The notes beneath the pieces were generated by a model. That model searched no databases. It saw only the letters and a program-made list of their open reading frames with translations, and was not told the DNA's origin. Both the position numbers and the translations under genes were made by a program. Positions 21,402 to 31,977 of a stretch of 64,000 nt of DNA are shown here, one piece after another. Where the stretch lies: assembly GCA_033220425.1 (NCBI GenBank), contig CM065653.1, positions 310,001 to 374,000 of the forward strand, in the 5' to 3' direction. The stretch is from Lepraria neglecta (taxonomy: Eukaryota > Ascomycota > Lecanoromycetes > Lecanorales > Stereocaulaceae). How positions within the stretch are numbered: the stretch's first letter is position 1; every line of letters starts with the position of its first letter.

Positions 21402-22586
21402 ATGGAACAACGCTCGGTCTCCCTACACATTACTCCTCCTCCATCTGATCCACCTCCAGTCCGCATCTCCATATCCGAAGTCATTCACCAACCCTCACCC
21501 GGTCGACTACATTTCTACTCCCCGCGGGTTCCACAAGAAGTACGCGATAGAATCTGGTACCATCTCCTCGTTGAGACTCGACACGTCCGCTTTCAGAGGT
21601 TCGGTGCCACGAGACCATACATAGGGCCGAAAGTTGAGCTCGGTCTTGTTCCAAATACAGAGAAAGGCCTTTCCTCAGAGGCCTTTGCGAAATCACAAGA
21701 AGACCGAAGTGTGGATTCTGTGCCTATCTGGGGCCTCGACCCAGTCTCAATATGCGCATCGACCGATGTGCAGTTCGAACAGGACTCCAATCTTATTCCT
21801 AACCTTCCTCTCGAGCTGCAGCGCTTGCTCTACGATTCTAACACGCAAGTGGCTAGAGAGGCTTGGGATGTGTTCTATCGGCAGAACTCGTTTTCGATCA
21901 GAAAGCCAGAGTCATTGCTATTCAGAAGCTTGTGTCTGTATCAACAAGATCCAAGCCTGGATTTCGCTCCAAAAGCGTGGATTCGAACATTATTCATGAA
22001 CATCGAAATTGGAGATCGTGACAACTTCCTACATAGCCTGCTCTCCTGCCCGAGTCTTAAGAAAGTCGTCTTCTGGATGCACGGTCATGATGACACCTTC
22101 CGCTATCTTGAGCAAAATTTCACAGTAGTTGCACATGCATCCGCGATGCTCAGAGCCAAGCTCGGCGAAGGGTTCGAATTTCTGGTGGCGCATCAATTTT
22201 ATGGTGACTGGGAATCTGGACTCGTTCGAGGCGCTAGGGAATTAAGAACGGATATGGCCTGGCTATTGTCTCGGAGCCCCGAAATCAGCCAGTATGTCCA
22301 CCGCGCTGAGCACGCGGGTGTATCATTTAAAGATATGATACCTTTCCAGCTAGCCAAGATGTCGGTGCTGAAATGTCAACTCGAGGATAGGGACCGAGAA
22401 CAGGATGGTATGGTAAGGATGCTAGTGAGTTTGGCCCTCGTTTTGACTTTGGAAACCTCGGATACCAAGGATGATAGGTTGGCATTACTGAGGTGCGAGG
22501 TTGTTAAGAAGTATCCTGCACTTGCGAGGCAGGATTCTCTGCCGGCCGACTACCCATGGGCTGTTCTCCCCAAGGGCTTTTTGTAG
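21402..22586 (+). CDS. 2EXR/F-box-like family protein, copy 3 (intact)
   Basis: Predicted 394-aa intronless protein. The N-terminal 30 residues are Pro-rich, followed by FYSPRVPQEVRDRIWYHLL, the E-x-R-x-x-I-W motif of this fungal family. Then come blocks shared with the two upstream copies: LPLELQRLLYDSNTQVARE, AWDVFYRQNSF, KAWIRTLFMNIE, LLSCPSLKKVVFW, AMLRAKLGEGFEF, DMAWLLSR. It is the only uninterrupted member of the tandem trio, whose copies are about 1.4 kb apart on the same strand. Biochemical role unknown. Its 3' end overlaps by about 37 bp the predicted end of the convergent membrane-protein gene. Confidence 0.7.
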   Translation: MEQRSVSLHITPPPSDPPPVRISISEVIHQPSPGRLHFYSPRVPQEVRDRIWYHLLVETRHVRFQRFGATRPYIGPKVELGLVPNTEKGLSSEAFAKSQEDRSVDSVPIWGLDPVSICASTDVQFEQDSNLIPNLPLELQRLLYDSNTQVAREAWDVFYRQNSFSIRKPESLLFRSLCLYQQDPSLDFAPKAWIRTLFMNIEIGDRDNFLHSLLSCPSLKKVVFWMHGHDDTFRYLEQNFTVVAHASAMLRAKLGEGFEFLVAHQFYGDWESGLVRGARELRTDMAWLLSRSPEISQYVHRAEHAGVSFKDMIPFQLAKMSVLKCQLEDRDREQDGMVRMLVSLALVLTLETSDTKDDRLALLRCEVVKKYPALARQDSLPADYPWAVLPKGFL

Positions 22587-24294
22587 ATCGGAGAGGGGCC
22601 GAATGCTGGGCTTCTTGGACATTGGGTTTCAGAGCGGCCTTGGCGAGCATTGGCGGAGGCGCAGGCGTTAGAGCAATTGTTTTCATGATCTATATGTAAC
22701 ACTAGCATTGCATCCATAGAAATTTGTATGCGAGGAAACCATCTCATTATCCTGCATTCGATACACAAGCTTGAATACAAGGCTCTTTGCTTCAAACTGA
22801 GAGCCATCCAGCTCCCACTATTGGAAGTAGTCTGCATCTCGAAAGTCAAATGAATACCATCATCCTCAATATCATCCAGCCTTCCACCCTGAATAAAAGT
22901 GCGGAGATGGTTGTTCTCCCCGAGTTGTGAATGCTGAGGACCTTGATAGAGTCCGCTCTCCGAGTACTGCCATTGGGCTTTTTTCGCTCTATCGCCGCTT
23001 AACTTATTGTCTGAATTTGGAAACGAAGCATATTTGTTTTGTTTTGAGTCGAATTTGAAAGAGCCACTGAGTAGTGCCCTCATGGTATCGTAAGAAGGCA
23101 GGTGGCGATGACAAGACTTCGCAACGGAAGGCATGCATGCACAGATAATTCCGACGAACATCTCCAGCAGCCTCAAGACAGTCAGCTTTTGGCTCCAAAA
23201 CTTTATGGACCTGTACGTACGTGACGATGTCCACAGCAGTGGTATTCCATGATTCGTCGGGAGAGTTGGCTAGTACATTTCTGTAATAGATACTGAGCAA
23301 GGAAGCCAGGCAGGCCCTACCCATTATTAGCAAATGATAGCTTACAGAAGACGGACAAGGGCTTGCAGCAGGCCAGTCATGAAGACTAAGATGATACCCA
23401 CTCTTCGCCGGGTAGGCAATTGTAACCGAGAAACAGCTATGATGGGTAGGACGAATATATAAAGATCGACGAGCAGACGATAAGACGCTCAATATTGGAA
23501 CCATCATGCGAAAGTAAGGTTTCACCGTGTCTAGGTGTCGCACAGATGAGGTTAAGCAGCGTGAATGCCCCGTAACAGAGTGTGGTGAAAATGGCTCCGA
23601 CGTAGGCGCAGATTTTCAGCCACCGCCAGGGCCCGAATATATCGAGATACATGATAAAGAATGAATTTTTGGCAAATAGGAAAGTCGGTGGTGCCAGAAC
23701 TCCAACCATGTAAACCGGCTGTGTGATCCTTTTATTCAGCAATGGGCTGAATGGGGTAACGAGCTGTATTCACTCACAACGAGCTCGTTCAGGCTTGCTG
23801 CTTGGGCCACGCTAACATCCCAAACATGGCGCCCAAATTTCCCTTTCTTTGCACCTGTTAGACATTAGTACACTCTTGAGTAAGTACCACCCGAGCAACA
23901 GTACCCCAAATCGATGCAGCATAGAAAGCAACAGAACCAATCTGCAGGCATAGTTCGACCAATCAGTCTTACTTCCCCTTTTAGACAGGGAAATGTGATA
24001 CTTACAACTGCCAGGAGGATGGTCACTGGAGGGAGGGTCAGCTAGTGCGTTAATTAAAGCTGGCATTCGACACTTACGATCATCCCAAGTGTACTTCCGA
24101 GTAATGCAAGTTTTTGTGTAGGCCCTATTCAGGACAAAAATCCCCATTACACCAAGAAATAGAGAGGGTATGATGAAGAGAGGCAAGTTGTGGGTCTCTG
24201 GATTGATAAAATTCGACACTACACCAGGTGGGGGCAGAATGATGGGATAGCTGGCTAGCTCTGCTGGGTTTAGACTCGTGGCGCTGGATGCCAT
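22550..24294 (-). CDS. PTH11-like rhodopsin-type integral membrane protein
   Basis: Fungal seven-helix family, probably a GPCR-like sensor; role inferred from family. Exons read by phase: 24294-24078, 24025-24006, 23941-23905, 23854-23778, 23718-23367, 23316-23221 and 23171-22550, giving roughly 470 aa. Landmarks: PPPGVVSNFINPET, NRAYTKTCITRKYTWDD, GKFGRHVWDVS, PPTFLFAKNSFFIMYLDIF, DLYIFVLPIIAVSRLQLP, MTGLL-ACLASLLSIYYRN, and a polar tail. The intron at 23366-23317 starts GC and ends AG. Within exon 5, around 23470-23500, the frame changes between GETLLSHDGSNIERL and LLVDLYIF. Family alignment suggests a small deletion there; a 38-nt intron would also restore the frame. The gene may therefore be recently inactivated. 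Confidence 0.65.
23317..23366 (-). other. Probable GC-AG intron in the PTH11-like gene
   Basis: Minus-strand donor GCAAGC, acceptor GGGTAG, a TGCTAATAA branch-like site and 50-nt length. Splicing joins MTGLL to ACLASLLSIYYRN, matching the family's conserved segment. The GT alternatives within this stretch give an intron of 29 nt or the wrong phase. Confidence 0.65.
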
Positions 24295-25200
24295 ACTTGG
24301 AACAAATGTTCCTCCTGCGCGAGGTGACCGTAGGCAAGTATCAAGGGGACAGAGAGGGTGCTCGGAGACCAATGCAGTGTAGGTAAGAGGAGGTGGGTTA
24401 AGACACGAAATAGTAAGTAGTTGCGGGGCATCAAGCATTTACGAGAATCGAAAGATGCTGAGGCTGCAACCATGATCGGCGTTTCAGTGAGCTGCATTAT
24501 AGATCATGTAGTTCGGTCCAATTAGTTACAACGTCATTACCACGCCTTCCATGTGCATATGCACAACACTCTCAAGGAGTAAGTGATGTGCTCTTCATAT
24601 CCCAGGATGGAAATGATATTTCGTGGTTACATTTCCTTGGCGTGTAACCGATAGTAGGGTAGGTGGTGCAAGGTTCCATCACGTTCTCGTGTGGCCAAGT
24701 CATTGATCGTTGGTCGAACCAGAAGACTTTCTTTGAGCGATCACTTAAGTTCAAACAAAGCAGATGCCCGCAGGTTTTCCACGAATCCAGTCCCATCGTC
24801 CAGATTAAGAAAAGGATCGAACGACTACATTCACAAAAAGTGATTGTTTTCGAGGAGCAAGTTTACCATACCCATAGGGACTGATTTCGCGAATGGACTA
24901 GAGGTTGGGGAGTTTGAACGCCGCTGCTGTCTGCTCTGGTGGTGCCACCTTGACCATATACTCGAACAAACAGTAGTCATCATAAGTTACTAGAGAGCTT
25001 TCACACATACATAATGCATTAGTGTATGATGCCAGTGTCTGCAAATTGCCTCAGTGCCAAGTCCCTCTCTGCGCTAAAATAGATAATCGGCGGCTTGGCA
25101 GGGTCCGAGTTCGCGCTAATTTTAGCGATTACATAGCCAAGAATTGCTCGCTACAACCTACATTCTCACACACAGTACTCTGTATATAAGCTTGTTTCGA
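24295..25200. promoter_or_regulatory. Divergent intergenic region (PTH11-like gene and MFS transporter)
   Basis: About 900 bp between two divergently transcribed genes. A TATA-like string (TATATAAG, 25183-25190) lies only about 11 bp upstream of the MFS start codon, which is unusually close. No other gene recognised. Confidence 0.4.
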
Positions 25201-26991
25201 ATGGCGGGTGGGAACGATGAGCGGTCACCGCTACTCCAGAATGGTCAGGCCAATGACCACCAGCACGAAGATGAACAAGTATTGAATATTCTGGCTTGCG
25301 TAATCATCAGACATCCATCTAATCCACTCCCAGATCATCGACTTCTCCAAAGAGGACGATGAGAACCCTAGGAACTGGCCCAAGGGGCGGAAACTCCTTA
25401 ACGTGGGGATCATTGCCTTCATGGCTGGTGCGTGGTAGTCCCTTTCTATCCAAGACCGGCGGTTTGGAAGTACGCGATTAATGAGAGCATCCCTAACCAA
25501 AACTCCAGTCCTCTCTCCTTTAGCCTCCGCGATGTTTACTCCCGGCATAGCCCAGATAGCCGAAGATCTGAAAACGACCGGAGACATTGTTGTTGGTGCC
25601 ACGACAGGCTTCGTGGTTTTTCTCGGCATTGGACCTCTGATTCTCGCGCCACTAAGCGAAACGTTCGGACGGAGAAAACTGTATCTTGTTTGTTTCGCAA
25701 TTTTCGCGTTGTTACAGATACCGACAGCCTTGAGCCCGAATGTGGGCGCTTTGATTGGAGTCAGAACGATTAGCGGGTTTTTTGGAAGTATGTGCTTTGC
25801 CGTCTCTATCTTTTCGTCCTAGCTTTGGGACACCCGAGAAGGGTTAAAGCCCATTGGAACTGTAGCTAACGAGGACCACAGGTGTGGGTGTTGCAAATGG
25901 AGGAGGAACTATCAGTGATATGTTTCATCCAAGCGAGAGAGCGTAAGTCAAGATCTGTCAATGGTCTCCTTTCTGAAAAGAAATGCACCTCCAATGTCAT
26001 CATGTTGCAACCGCCCATCGAATTTCTACTAAATTTCTCCAGCGGTGTCTTCGGCTGGTACCTCCTCGGACCCCTCCTGGGCCCCACGCTGGGTCCTCTC
26101 TTCGGCGGCCTAATAGTGCAGTATCTTGGCTGGCGCTGGATATTCTGGATCTTAACAATAGTCTGCTCATTCAACACCATCGTCAGCTTCTTCTTCCTGA
26201 AAGAATCCTTCGCCCCGGTAATCCTCGAAGCCCGCAAAGAATCCTACATGCGTTCCTCAGACAGCAACACCAAATACCGCATAGCTGGCCAAGACGACCG
26301 TCCTTCCCGGACAAAGCTCGCCTCCTCTATGAAACGACCGCTGAAGATATTGTTCACGCAACCAATCGTTTTAACCATGGCTGTCTACCAAGCCATCCTC
26401 TTCGGCACGACCTACTCCCTTTACACAAACTTCCAAGCCATATATGGCTCGCTCTACGGCTTCAACACTACACAAGTAGGCCTCATGTACCTCGGTCCCG
26501 GCCTCGGTTTCATGATAGCAGTCTGGTTCATAGTCCCGAAAATCGACACCGTCTACAACCATCTTGCATCCAAAAACGAGGGCGTCGCAAAACCCGAGTT
26601 CCGCCTTCCACTCGCAAACATAGGCGCCGTATTCATCCCGATCTCCCTATTCTGGTTCGCGTGGACGGTCGAGTATAAAGTGCATTGGATTGTTCCTCTG
26701 ATATCGACAGTTTTCTTTGGGTTAGGGCAGATTACGATTCTGAATACGGTGCAGAACTATTACATTGATTCGTTCTCGAAGTATGCTGCCTCAGCAATCG
26801 CGGCTGGCGCAGTGTTTAGGAGTATTGTTGGTGGTATCCTACCGCTGGGTGCGCCTGCGTTGTTTGAGAAAGTCGGGTATGGATGGGGTGTCAGCGTCTT
26901 TGCATTTCTGAGCTTAGCATTGAGTCCGGCTCCATTACTATTTTATCGATTCGGGCAGGGTTTACGGGAGAAGTTTGCGATTGAGTTGTAG
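25201..26991 (+). CDS. Major facilitator superfamily transporter (DHA1-like)
   Basis: Predicted 486-aa proton-coupled efflux transporter of the drug:H+ antiporter-1 type; substrate unknown. Five exons fit phase and consensus: 25201-25278, 25334-25427, 25509-25787, 25882-25942 and 26043-26991. The N-terminus is hydrophilic, then ENPRNWPKGRK, common before helix 1 in this family. SETFGRRKLYL is the loop-2 signature (G-x-x-x-D/E-R-x-G-R-R/K), followed by GVANGGGTISDMFHPSERA and GPLLGPTLGPLFGGLI, the motif C-like Gly/Pro-rich helix 5. About 12 hydrophobic segments are visible. The first half is tightly spliced and the last exon is long, as in many fungal MFS genes. No biosynthetic cluster surrounds it. 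Confidence 0.85.
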
Positions 26992-27180
26992 ACATAAGAG
27001 AAGAGGCATCGGAAACCACTGGAGAGAGAATTTGCGGCGGGGAACCGCATAGCATTTCTGTTGATGCATAATGAATAGAGCGAGATGATATCTGTAAGTA
27101 AGATGCCTGGTGACGGATAGCCTTCCCCAACACCCTATCCAGCACCGTCTTCTCTTCCGCCCTCCCCTCCCCTCCCCTCC
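26992..27180. other. 3' flank of the MFS gene with a (CCCCT)n tract
   Basis: Short non-coding stretch ending in four CTCCC-type copies at 27156-27180. Confidence 0.4.
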
Positions 27181-27416
27181 GAATCTCCATCGATATATCC
27201 ACCAACACCGACCACCTCTACAGTCCCTCTCCCTTCAGCCAAGCCACCGAGTGCAAAGAACAGTGCGGTACCCATCTCCTCTTATGCACGCCTACAATGG
27301 ATAAACAAGGAAAGTAGGAATGGAGCTAATCATAATACTCACATCACAGAGCCCTGCCTCGAAGACCACAACGCCTGCTGCCCAGGTGCCAAATGCGCTA
27401 CTATGTTCATGGGATA
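27181..27416 (+). CDS. Possible cysteine-rich small secreted protein fragment
   Basis: One frame gives a Ser/Pro/Thr-rich stretch, then ATECKEQC. A GTACCC...CACAG intron of about 80 nt can be placed next, and the following exon reads EPCLEDHNACCPGAKC and stops at TAA near 27416. The resulting spacing C-x3-C-x2-C-x6-CC-x4-C resembles knottin-like fungal secreted peptides. No signal peptide is visible in the sequence directly upstream, so the 5' end is unresolved. It could be a partial or decayed gene. Confidence 0.3.
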
Positions 27417-28093
27417 AATTTGTGCGCCGTCGGATACGGATGAGGATGAGGATGACATATTGAGGCTGTGCTATGACAGCGGTCAACGTCATCATGATGC
27501 TGCGATGGAGGAGGGGAAGGAGAAGGAGGTGGGTGGTGGAGAATCGGGTGCAGGAATTGGGGGGGTTTTTTTAGAATGTCGAGTTGGAGATAGGCATCAA
27601 GGTCCGGAATGATCTCGCAACTGGCACAAGTTGCAACGACCTCTGAACTCATAAATCGAGAGGCTTCCAGTAAAAGACAAGGGACTGCCAGAAAATGAAT
27701 GTGGGGAAAGAGGCTGTCCTCCGCGTTCTAAGCGAAAAAACACAAGAATGTGCAGCTGGTCTGCAGGAAAAACATTATCGTGCATGCATCATGACGCCTC
27801 CAGCCAAGCAACTCCAACCAATACAAACTCGAAGTAGAAGAGTCTCACTCAGACCACGATCCCCCCAACTCCAAAGAACCCAACGTGGGAAACATGTAGC
27901 GTACCTGCAACAAACACGACACACAGCAATTCGGCCAAGGGGCTCCTTGACGCAACATCAACTTCCTCCAACCATACGAGAACAATGCCCGCCGTCGCTC
28001 TCTTAACCTGGAAGACTAGCTGTTGTGTTTCACACCATCGACCGCTTTATAAGAACGCTAACTTTTGTAACTGATTAAGCAGATTTGGCCATC
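27417..28093. other. Intergenic stretch
   Basis: About 680 bp with no recognised gene; open frames on either strand are short and without family features. Confidence 0.3.
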
Positions 28094-28483
28094 ATGCATT
28101 CCACCCTCCTTACCCTAGCAGCACTCAGCACCCTCCTCAGCGCCACATATTCCCCGGCCCTCCCCGACCCTAACCTGCACATCTCCCTCTCCCTCTCCCT
28201 CTCCCTCTCCCTCTCCCTCTCCCTCTCCCCAAACCCCAACACCAACGCCCTAACCGCCCCAGCGCCCTCACTTGCTTAGAAGAATGCTGCACACACCTTA
28301 CCCCACTTCACCCCACCTCCCCTTTCCTCCCTTTCGCCTCCTCCCAATGCACCAATTATCAAAAAGCCCCAGCTCACAACGCAAATAGACAATTGCGAAA
28401 ACAACAAAGGATATTACTGCACCGGCATGAAGTGCAACATCTGGTGGTACGCCTTCGGTCACGAATGGCTTTGCTTGCCGTAA
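28094..28483 (+). pseudogene. Cysteine-rich small secreted protein candidate, apparently interrupted
   Basis: The left part encodes a clear signal peptide (MHSTLLTLAALSTLLSATYS) followed by a Ser-Leu repeat from a CTCTCC microsatellite. The right part encodes a short Cys-rich segment with NCENNKGYYC, GMKCNIWW and a C-terminal CLP. The locus looks broken rather than spliced: the plus strand contains no GT dinucleotide from the start codon until the right-hand segment. Its size and Cys content resemble fungal secreted effector-like proteins, but no family is recognised. Confidence 0.4.
28182..28228. repeat. Hexanucleotide microsatellite (CTCTCC)n
   Basis: Nearly eight uninterrupted copies inside the candidate secreted-protein locus. 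Confidence 0.9.
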
Positions 28484-28965
28484 AATATAAGCGTGATGGG
28501 ACGCGTTCGCCTAATGTGCATGACCCCAATGAGGGACACCCTGGTGATGAGAATGATGATGATGTTTATTTGGTAGGGTTGAGGAAGTAGGGGCAGGGAT
28601 AGGGGATGGAAGCGCGGGAGGGGTTTCAGGTGAGATTGGTAGGGTATGTTTTGTGAGAGAGGGATTGAATGATTGGGGTTTGATTTGTGCTTGAAAAGGT
28701 TGAAAAGGTATAGCGCATGCTCCGTGGCCGTCGTAATTGGATGAAATGAAGAAGTGAATGATTGAACGGCCATTGTTGTGTTAGAAGGCTAAGAGCCGGT
28801 ATGAAAAGCTTGAAACGCGTGAATGAGACCTAAGATTGGCAAATTTTCTAGAAAGGTAGTAGGAAGCCATGGCAGTTAAGCTAGGTATCTACCGCAGAAG
28901 ATGGGAAATCGATTACACATAATGCATGCAATTCAAGGGCTTGCTCCTCTGATAGCTAGTCTCGT
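28484..28965. other. Intergenic stretch before the GST gene
   Basis: About 480 bp, the 3' flanks of two convergent loci; no gene recognised. Confidence 0.3.
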
Positions 28966-30087
28966 TTACTTCTGCTGGTACTTCTCTCCAATACCTCTCT
29001 TAACAGCAGGCCGCTCGGCAATGCGCTCGATCCACTTCAGCAGGTGTGGGAAGGGCTTCATGTCTTCTTGTGAGAAGCCAGAGAACTCCCACCCCTTGAC
29101 CCATGGCCAGGTGCCAATGTCTGCAACGCTATATTTGCCCTTGCCTTCACCTGCTAGGTACTCGCGTGGGGAGCCGGTGTATTTGCCGCTGAGTTGAATC
29201 TCGAGAACGCCGTAGACGCGGAGGGTTTCGTTGCGGAAACGATCGATGGCGTCTGTGATTCATCTTCATCAGCACTCCACTCGGACAACATTGTAGGAAT
29301 GGTGACATGGGACGAAAGACATACATGGGATCTTCTCCTTCGCAAACTTCGCAAAGTGATTAACCTGGCCTTGATAAGGCGCCCCACTCCCTAGACGGTT
29401 TCGGAGTCAGCATTTTCCTTGCAAGATGATTCTGGAGTCCAATGATATGTCTCAGGAGCCGGAAAATGTCTCCAGCTCCCAAAACTTGCCTCACGACTCC
29501 GAGTGGGGTACGAAGGGGGGAATAATAACTCAGAAGGGTGCTTACCATGCCAGAAAAATAACCATTGCAGAGCCTGGCTTCGTTCCAGCTCATCCTTGAA
29601 GCCAAAGACATCGTTCTTGTCCGCGAACTTGAGGAGGTATAGAAGTTCGGCGGATGTCTCCATGACAGGAAATGGTGGGGATTGTGTGTGATCGACGATA
29701 ACGGGGATTCTTCCGTTGGGGTCTAGACGGAGGAACCAGTCTTTCTTTTGTTCGTTGGTCATGATGTTGCTGGATAGAAAAGATGTCAATAAGGACTCGT
29801 ATTGTTCGGGGCAATGTCTTTGGAGTTTGGGATGGGTTGTAGGGCTTGGAAGGGCGCGTACATGAAGGTCTGTGTCCATTCTGTGCCGTAGACTTCGTGG
29901 AGCTCCTCAAGCATGATTTGCACCTTCTGCCCATTGGGCGTATTCATCGTGATGAGGTGAAGACCCTACAAACGTCATGCATCAGCTCAACCCCTGCCTA
30001 TTATGGAACAGCCTCCGGGCTCTCAATGACTCGTACCTTTGCGTTCTTGACCTCGGCAGGGGTGCCATCTTCGAAGAGGTGCGACAT
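28966..30087 (-). CDS. Glutathione S-transferase, Ure2-like
   Basis: Predicted 243-aa soluble glutathione transferase, probably detoxification or stress response. Five exons agree in phase: 30087-30037, 29965-29862, 29769-29546, 29390-29325 and 29252-28966. The thioredoxin-fold N-terminal domain has TPNGQKVQIMLEEL, then NIMTNEQKKDWFLRLDPNGRIPVIVD and METSAELLYLL (the cis-Pro and ES/TS glutathione-binding region). The helical C-terminal domain has GAPYQGQVNHFAKFAKEKIPYAIDRF and YSVADIGTWPWVKGWE, followed by WIERIAERPAVKRG. These are hallmarks of the fungal Ure2/GstB group. There is no Gln/Asn-rich prion-like extension as in yeast Ure2, so a role in nitrogen regulation is not implied. The start at MSHLFEDGTP is the first Met giving a family-like N-terminus. 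Confidence 0.9.
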
Positions 30088-30873
30088 CTTCTTAGTATTG
30101 CTAAGTATGCTCAGATTGCTGATCTTGTCGATTGGCGTTCGAGATTTGAAGTGGTGGGACAATTGGGCTACTCTTTGAACAGATCGAAGCATCAAGTAAT
30201 TCGGGGGGGATGGATGGAGTGGAGTTGAAATCAGTTTCAATGTTTAATGATGCAATCGACCGAGGTTTTGCCGTCAATACCGATCCGGCCCGTCTTTAGC
30301 GCTAGTTCGAAGTCCGGTCCAGGGCTCGACGGCTTGGCCTGGTGCTCAAATGAAGCCTAGACCGGTAAAGGCAGCATCAAACGTGTATGCGAAATATGCT
30401 ATGGTTGAAGGCTTGCAAGCAAGCAGCGAACAGGCCCAAAAGCAGGCGCCAGCATTGGCTCGTGATAGTTGATGCCTAGACAGAGTCGAAACACGGGCGG
30501 GCTTCTCACCTACGTTCATCCCATGAATGACCATCCCAATCCTCAGTCCTGATAGAGAATTCTCATGCCAAGATCTCGAATGTATGGCTCATCGTGAAGG
30601 GTTTGCAAAGTTTCGAGACAGAGAATACTACGATTCTTCGATTGTTCATGCCAAGGTCGAGGTTGCTCTTGCCTTTTGATCTTGGAAGGCAGCTTCATAT
30701 TACAACCCGGTACCCCGCTCGTGACCAGTGCTAGGACGATCCACAGCCCTGTACCCCTTACAAATCCGAGCAGGCTTAGGGTTTCGCAGCTCGTGCTTAA
30801 GTCGCTCTCATCTACTCGACAAAAAAAAATTGACCTTTCATAAGCACAACCTTCTGGTTATAGGAAGGTCAAC
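30088..30873. promoter_or_regulatory. Divergent intergenic region between GST and GGCT-like genes
   Basis: About 790 bp upstream of both genes. No gene or obvious TATA element is recognised. Confidence 0.35.
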
Positions 30874-31542
30874 ATGGCTGAACAATTAGAGCGCACAACA
30901 TGCCCGCCTTCACTTCCACCAGCCATGTCCACTGACTCTGCTGAGATTGCAGCAGGACCTTCAACACAATCATCAACTGAGAAGCTACGGAAAAGGCCAC
31001 CTCTTTCAATCATGCTCCGGAAATTCCTCAGCGGTCACCCAGGGTTGGGGCTATCACCCGATCTCCAGCTTCGAGACGTATACCCAAAACCATATTTCTT
31101 CTATGGTTCACTTATGGATCCTCTTCGGCTGTCAAAAGTCCTGTCATTGCAAGACACCCCAAAATACCGTGCTGCCACCTTGCATGGCTACAGACTGATG
31201 CTGTGGGGCCCATATCCTGCTCTCATTGACGGTGCACAAGAAGTTGTGTCGGGATTCGTGTACGATGTTCAGAGCGCCGAAGCCGCAGACCGGCTTCAAC
31301 GGTATGAGACAAAGAATTACAGAACAAAGTCCTGCGAGATCACGTTTGAAGATGAAACTTGGATGATTGGCAAGACTTTTATATGGGCTGGCGACACGAG
31401 TATGCATCTTCCCTGCAATCCTATTTTCAGCTTGCTTCTACATGCTGACCAGCAAGTAGACCACCTCAAAGAAGGTACATTCGATCTTCAGGCTTGGCAG
31501 GCTGCGGAATATGGAGGAGCATTCTTGAAGCAATCAGAGTAG
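30874..31542 (+). CDS. Gamma-glutamylcyclotransferase-like (AIG2/GGCT fold) protein
   Basis: Predicted 222 aa. Residues 1-65 are a polar leader. The GGCT-like fold starts at YFFYGSLMDPLRL, containing the substrate-binding YGSL loop, followed by LHGYRLMLWGPYPALIDG, VVSGFVYDVQSAEAADRLQRYETKNYR (with the Glu expected to be catalytic) and CEITFED. The C-terminus (DLQAWQAAEYGGAFLK) closes the domain. Fungal AIG2-like proteins are diverse and the reaction is unproven; cyclotransferase activity on gamma-glutamyl compounds is the family expectation. An intron near 31397-31450 is conceivable but not required, because the frame is open throughout. A diverged paralogue follows at 31978. Confidence 0.75.
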   Translation: MAEQLERTTCPPSLPPAMSTDSAEIAAGPSTQSSTEKLRKRPPLSIMLRKFLSGHPGLGLSPDLQLRDVYPKPYFFYGSLMDPLRLSKVLSLQDTPKYRAATLHGYRLMLWGPYPALIDGAQEVVSGFVYDVQSAEAADRLQRYETKNYRTKSCEITFEDETWMIGKTFIWAGDTSMHLPCNPIFSLLLHADQQVDHLKEGTFDLQAWQAAEYGGAFLKQSE

Positions 31543-31977
31543 TAAAGCTATTGATTAGCTAGGTGCCAGGGTCAAACCCGAGGTCAAGAATACTGCTCTA
31601 GGCTTATTCTTATTCGGGTGCTCTTTCCATTGGGGGCATTTCCCTTTCGAATGTCAACTCCGAGGTCGCTCCTCCCATGTCTAAGCTTGTAACTCTCACA
31701 CGTTGTCCCGTACCTTGAGCAGTCTTCACATCTTGCAACCCAAAGCATTTCTATCTAGACAAGATCATTCCCAGCTCAGGCATACGCTTCTTTTACTCTT
31801 TCCCAGCGATTCTATAACATTCTGCTGCACCGAACCACTCGATCGCTATCTATTAGGGAATTCAGCCCCACCTGAACCATCGCTCACTCAACATTCCCGC
31901 CTTTACTGCTTCCAACGACAGCCCTCAACGATCCCAGTACCTCAGAGGTTGTAGTAGAAGCCCCAGCTCAAAATACT
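31543..31977. other. Spacer between the two GGCT-like paralogues
   Basis: About 430 bp; 3' flank of the first and presumed promoter of the second. Nothing else recognised. Confidence 0.3.

Noticed and set aside
25983-26678. 231-codon open frame inside the MFS gene
   Set aside because: A different frame of the MFS last exon; the transporter frame has clear membrane segments and motifs.
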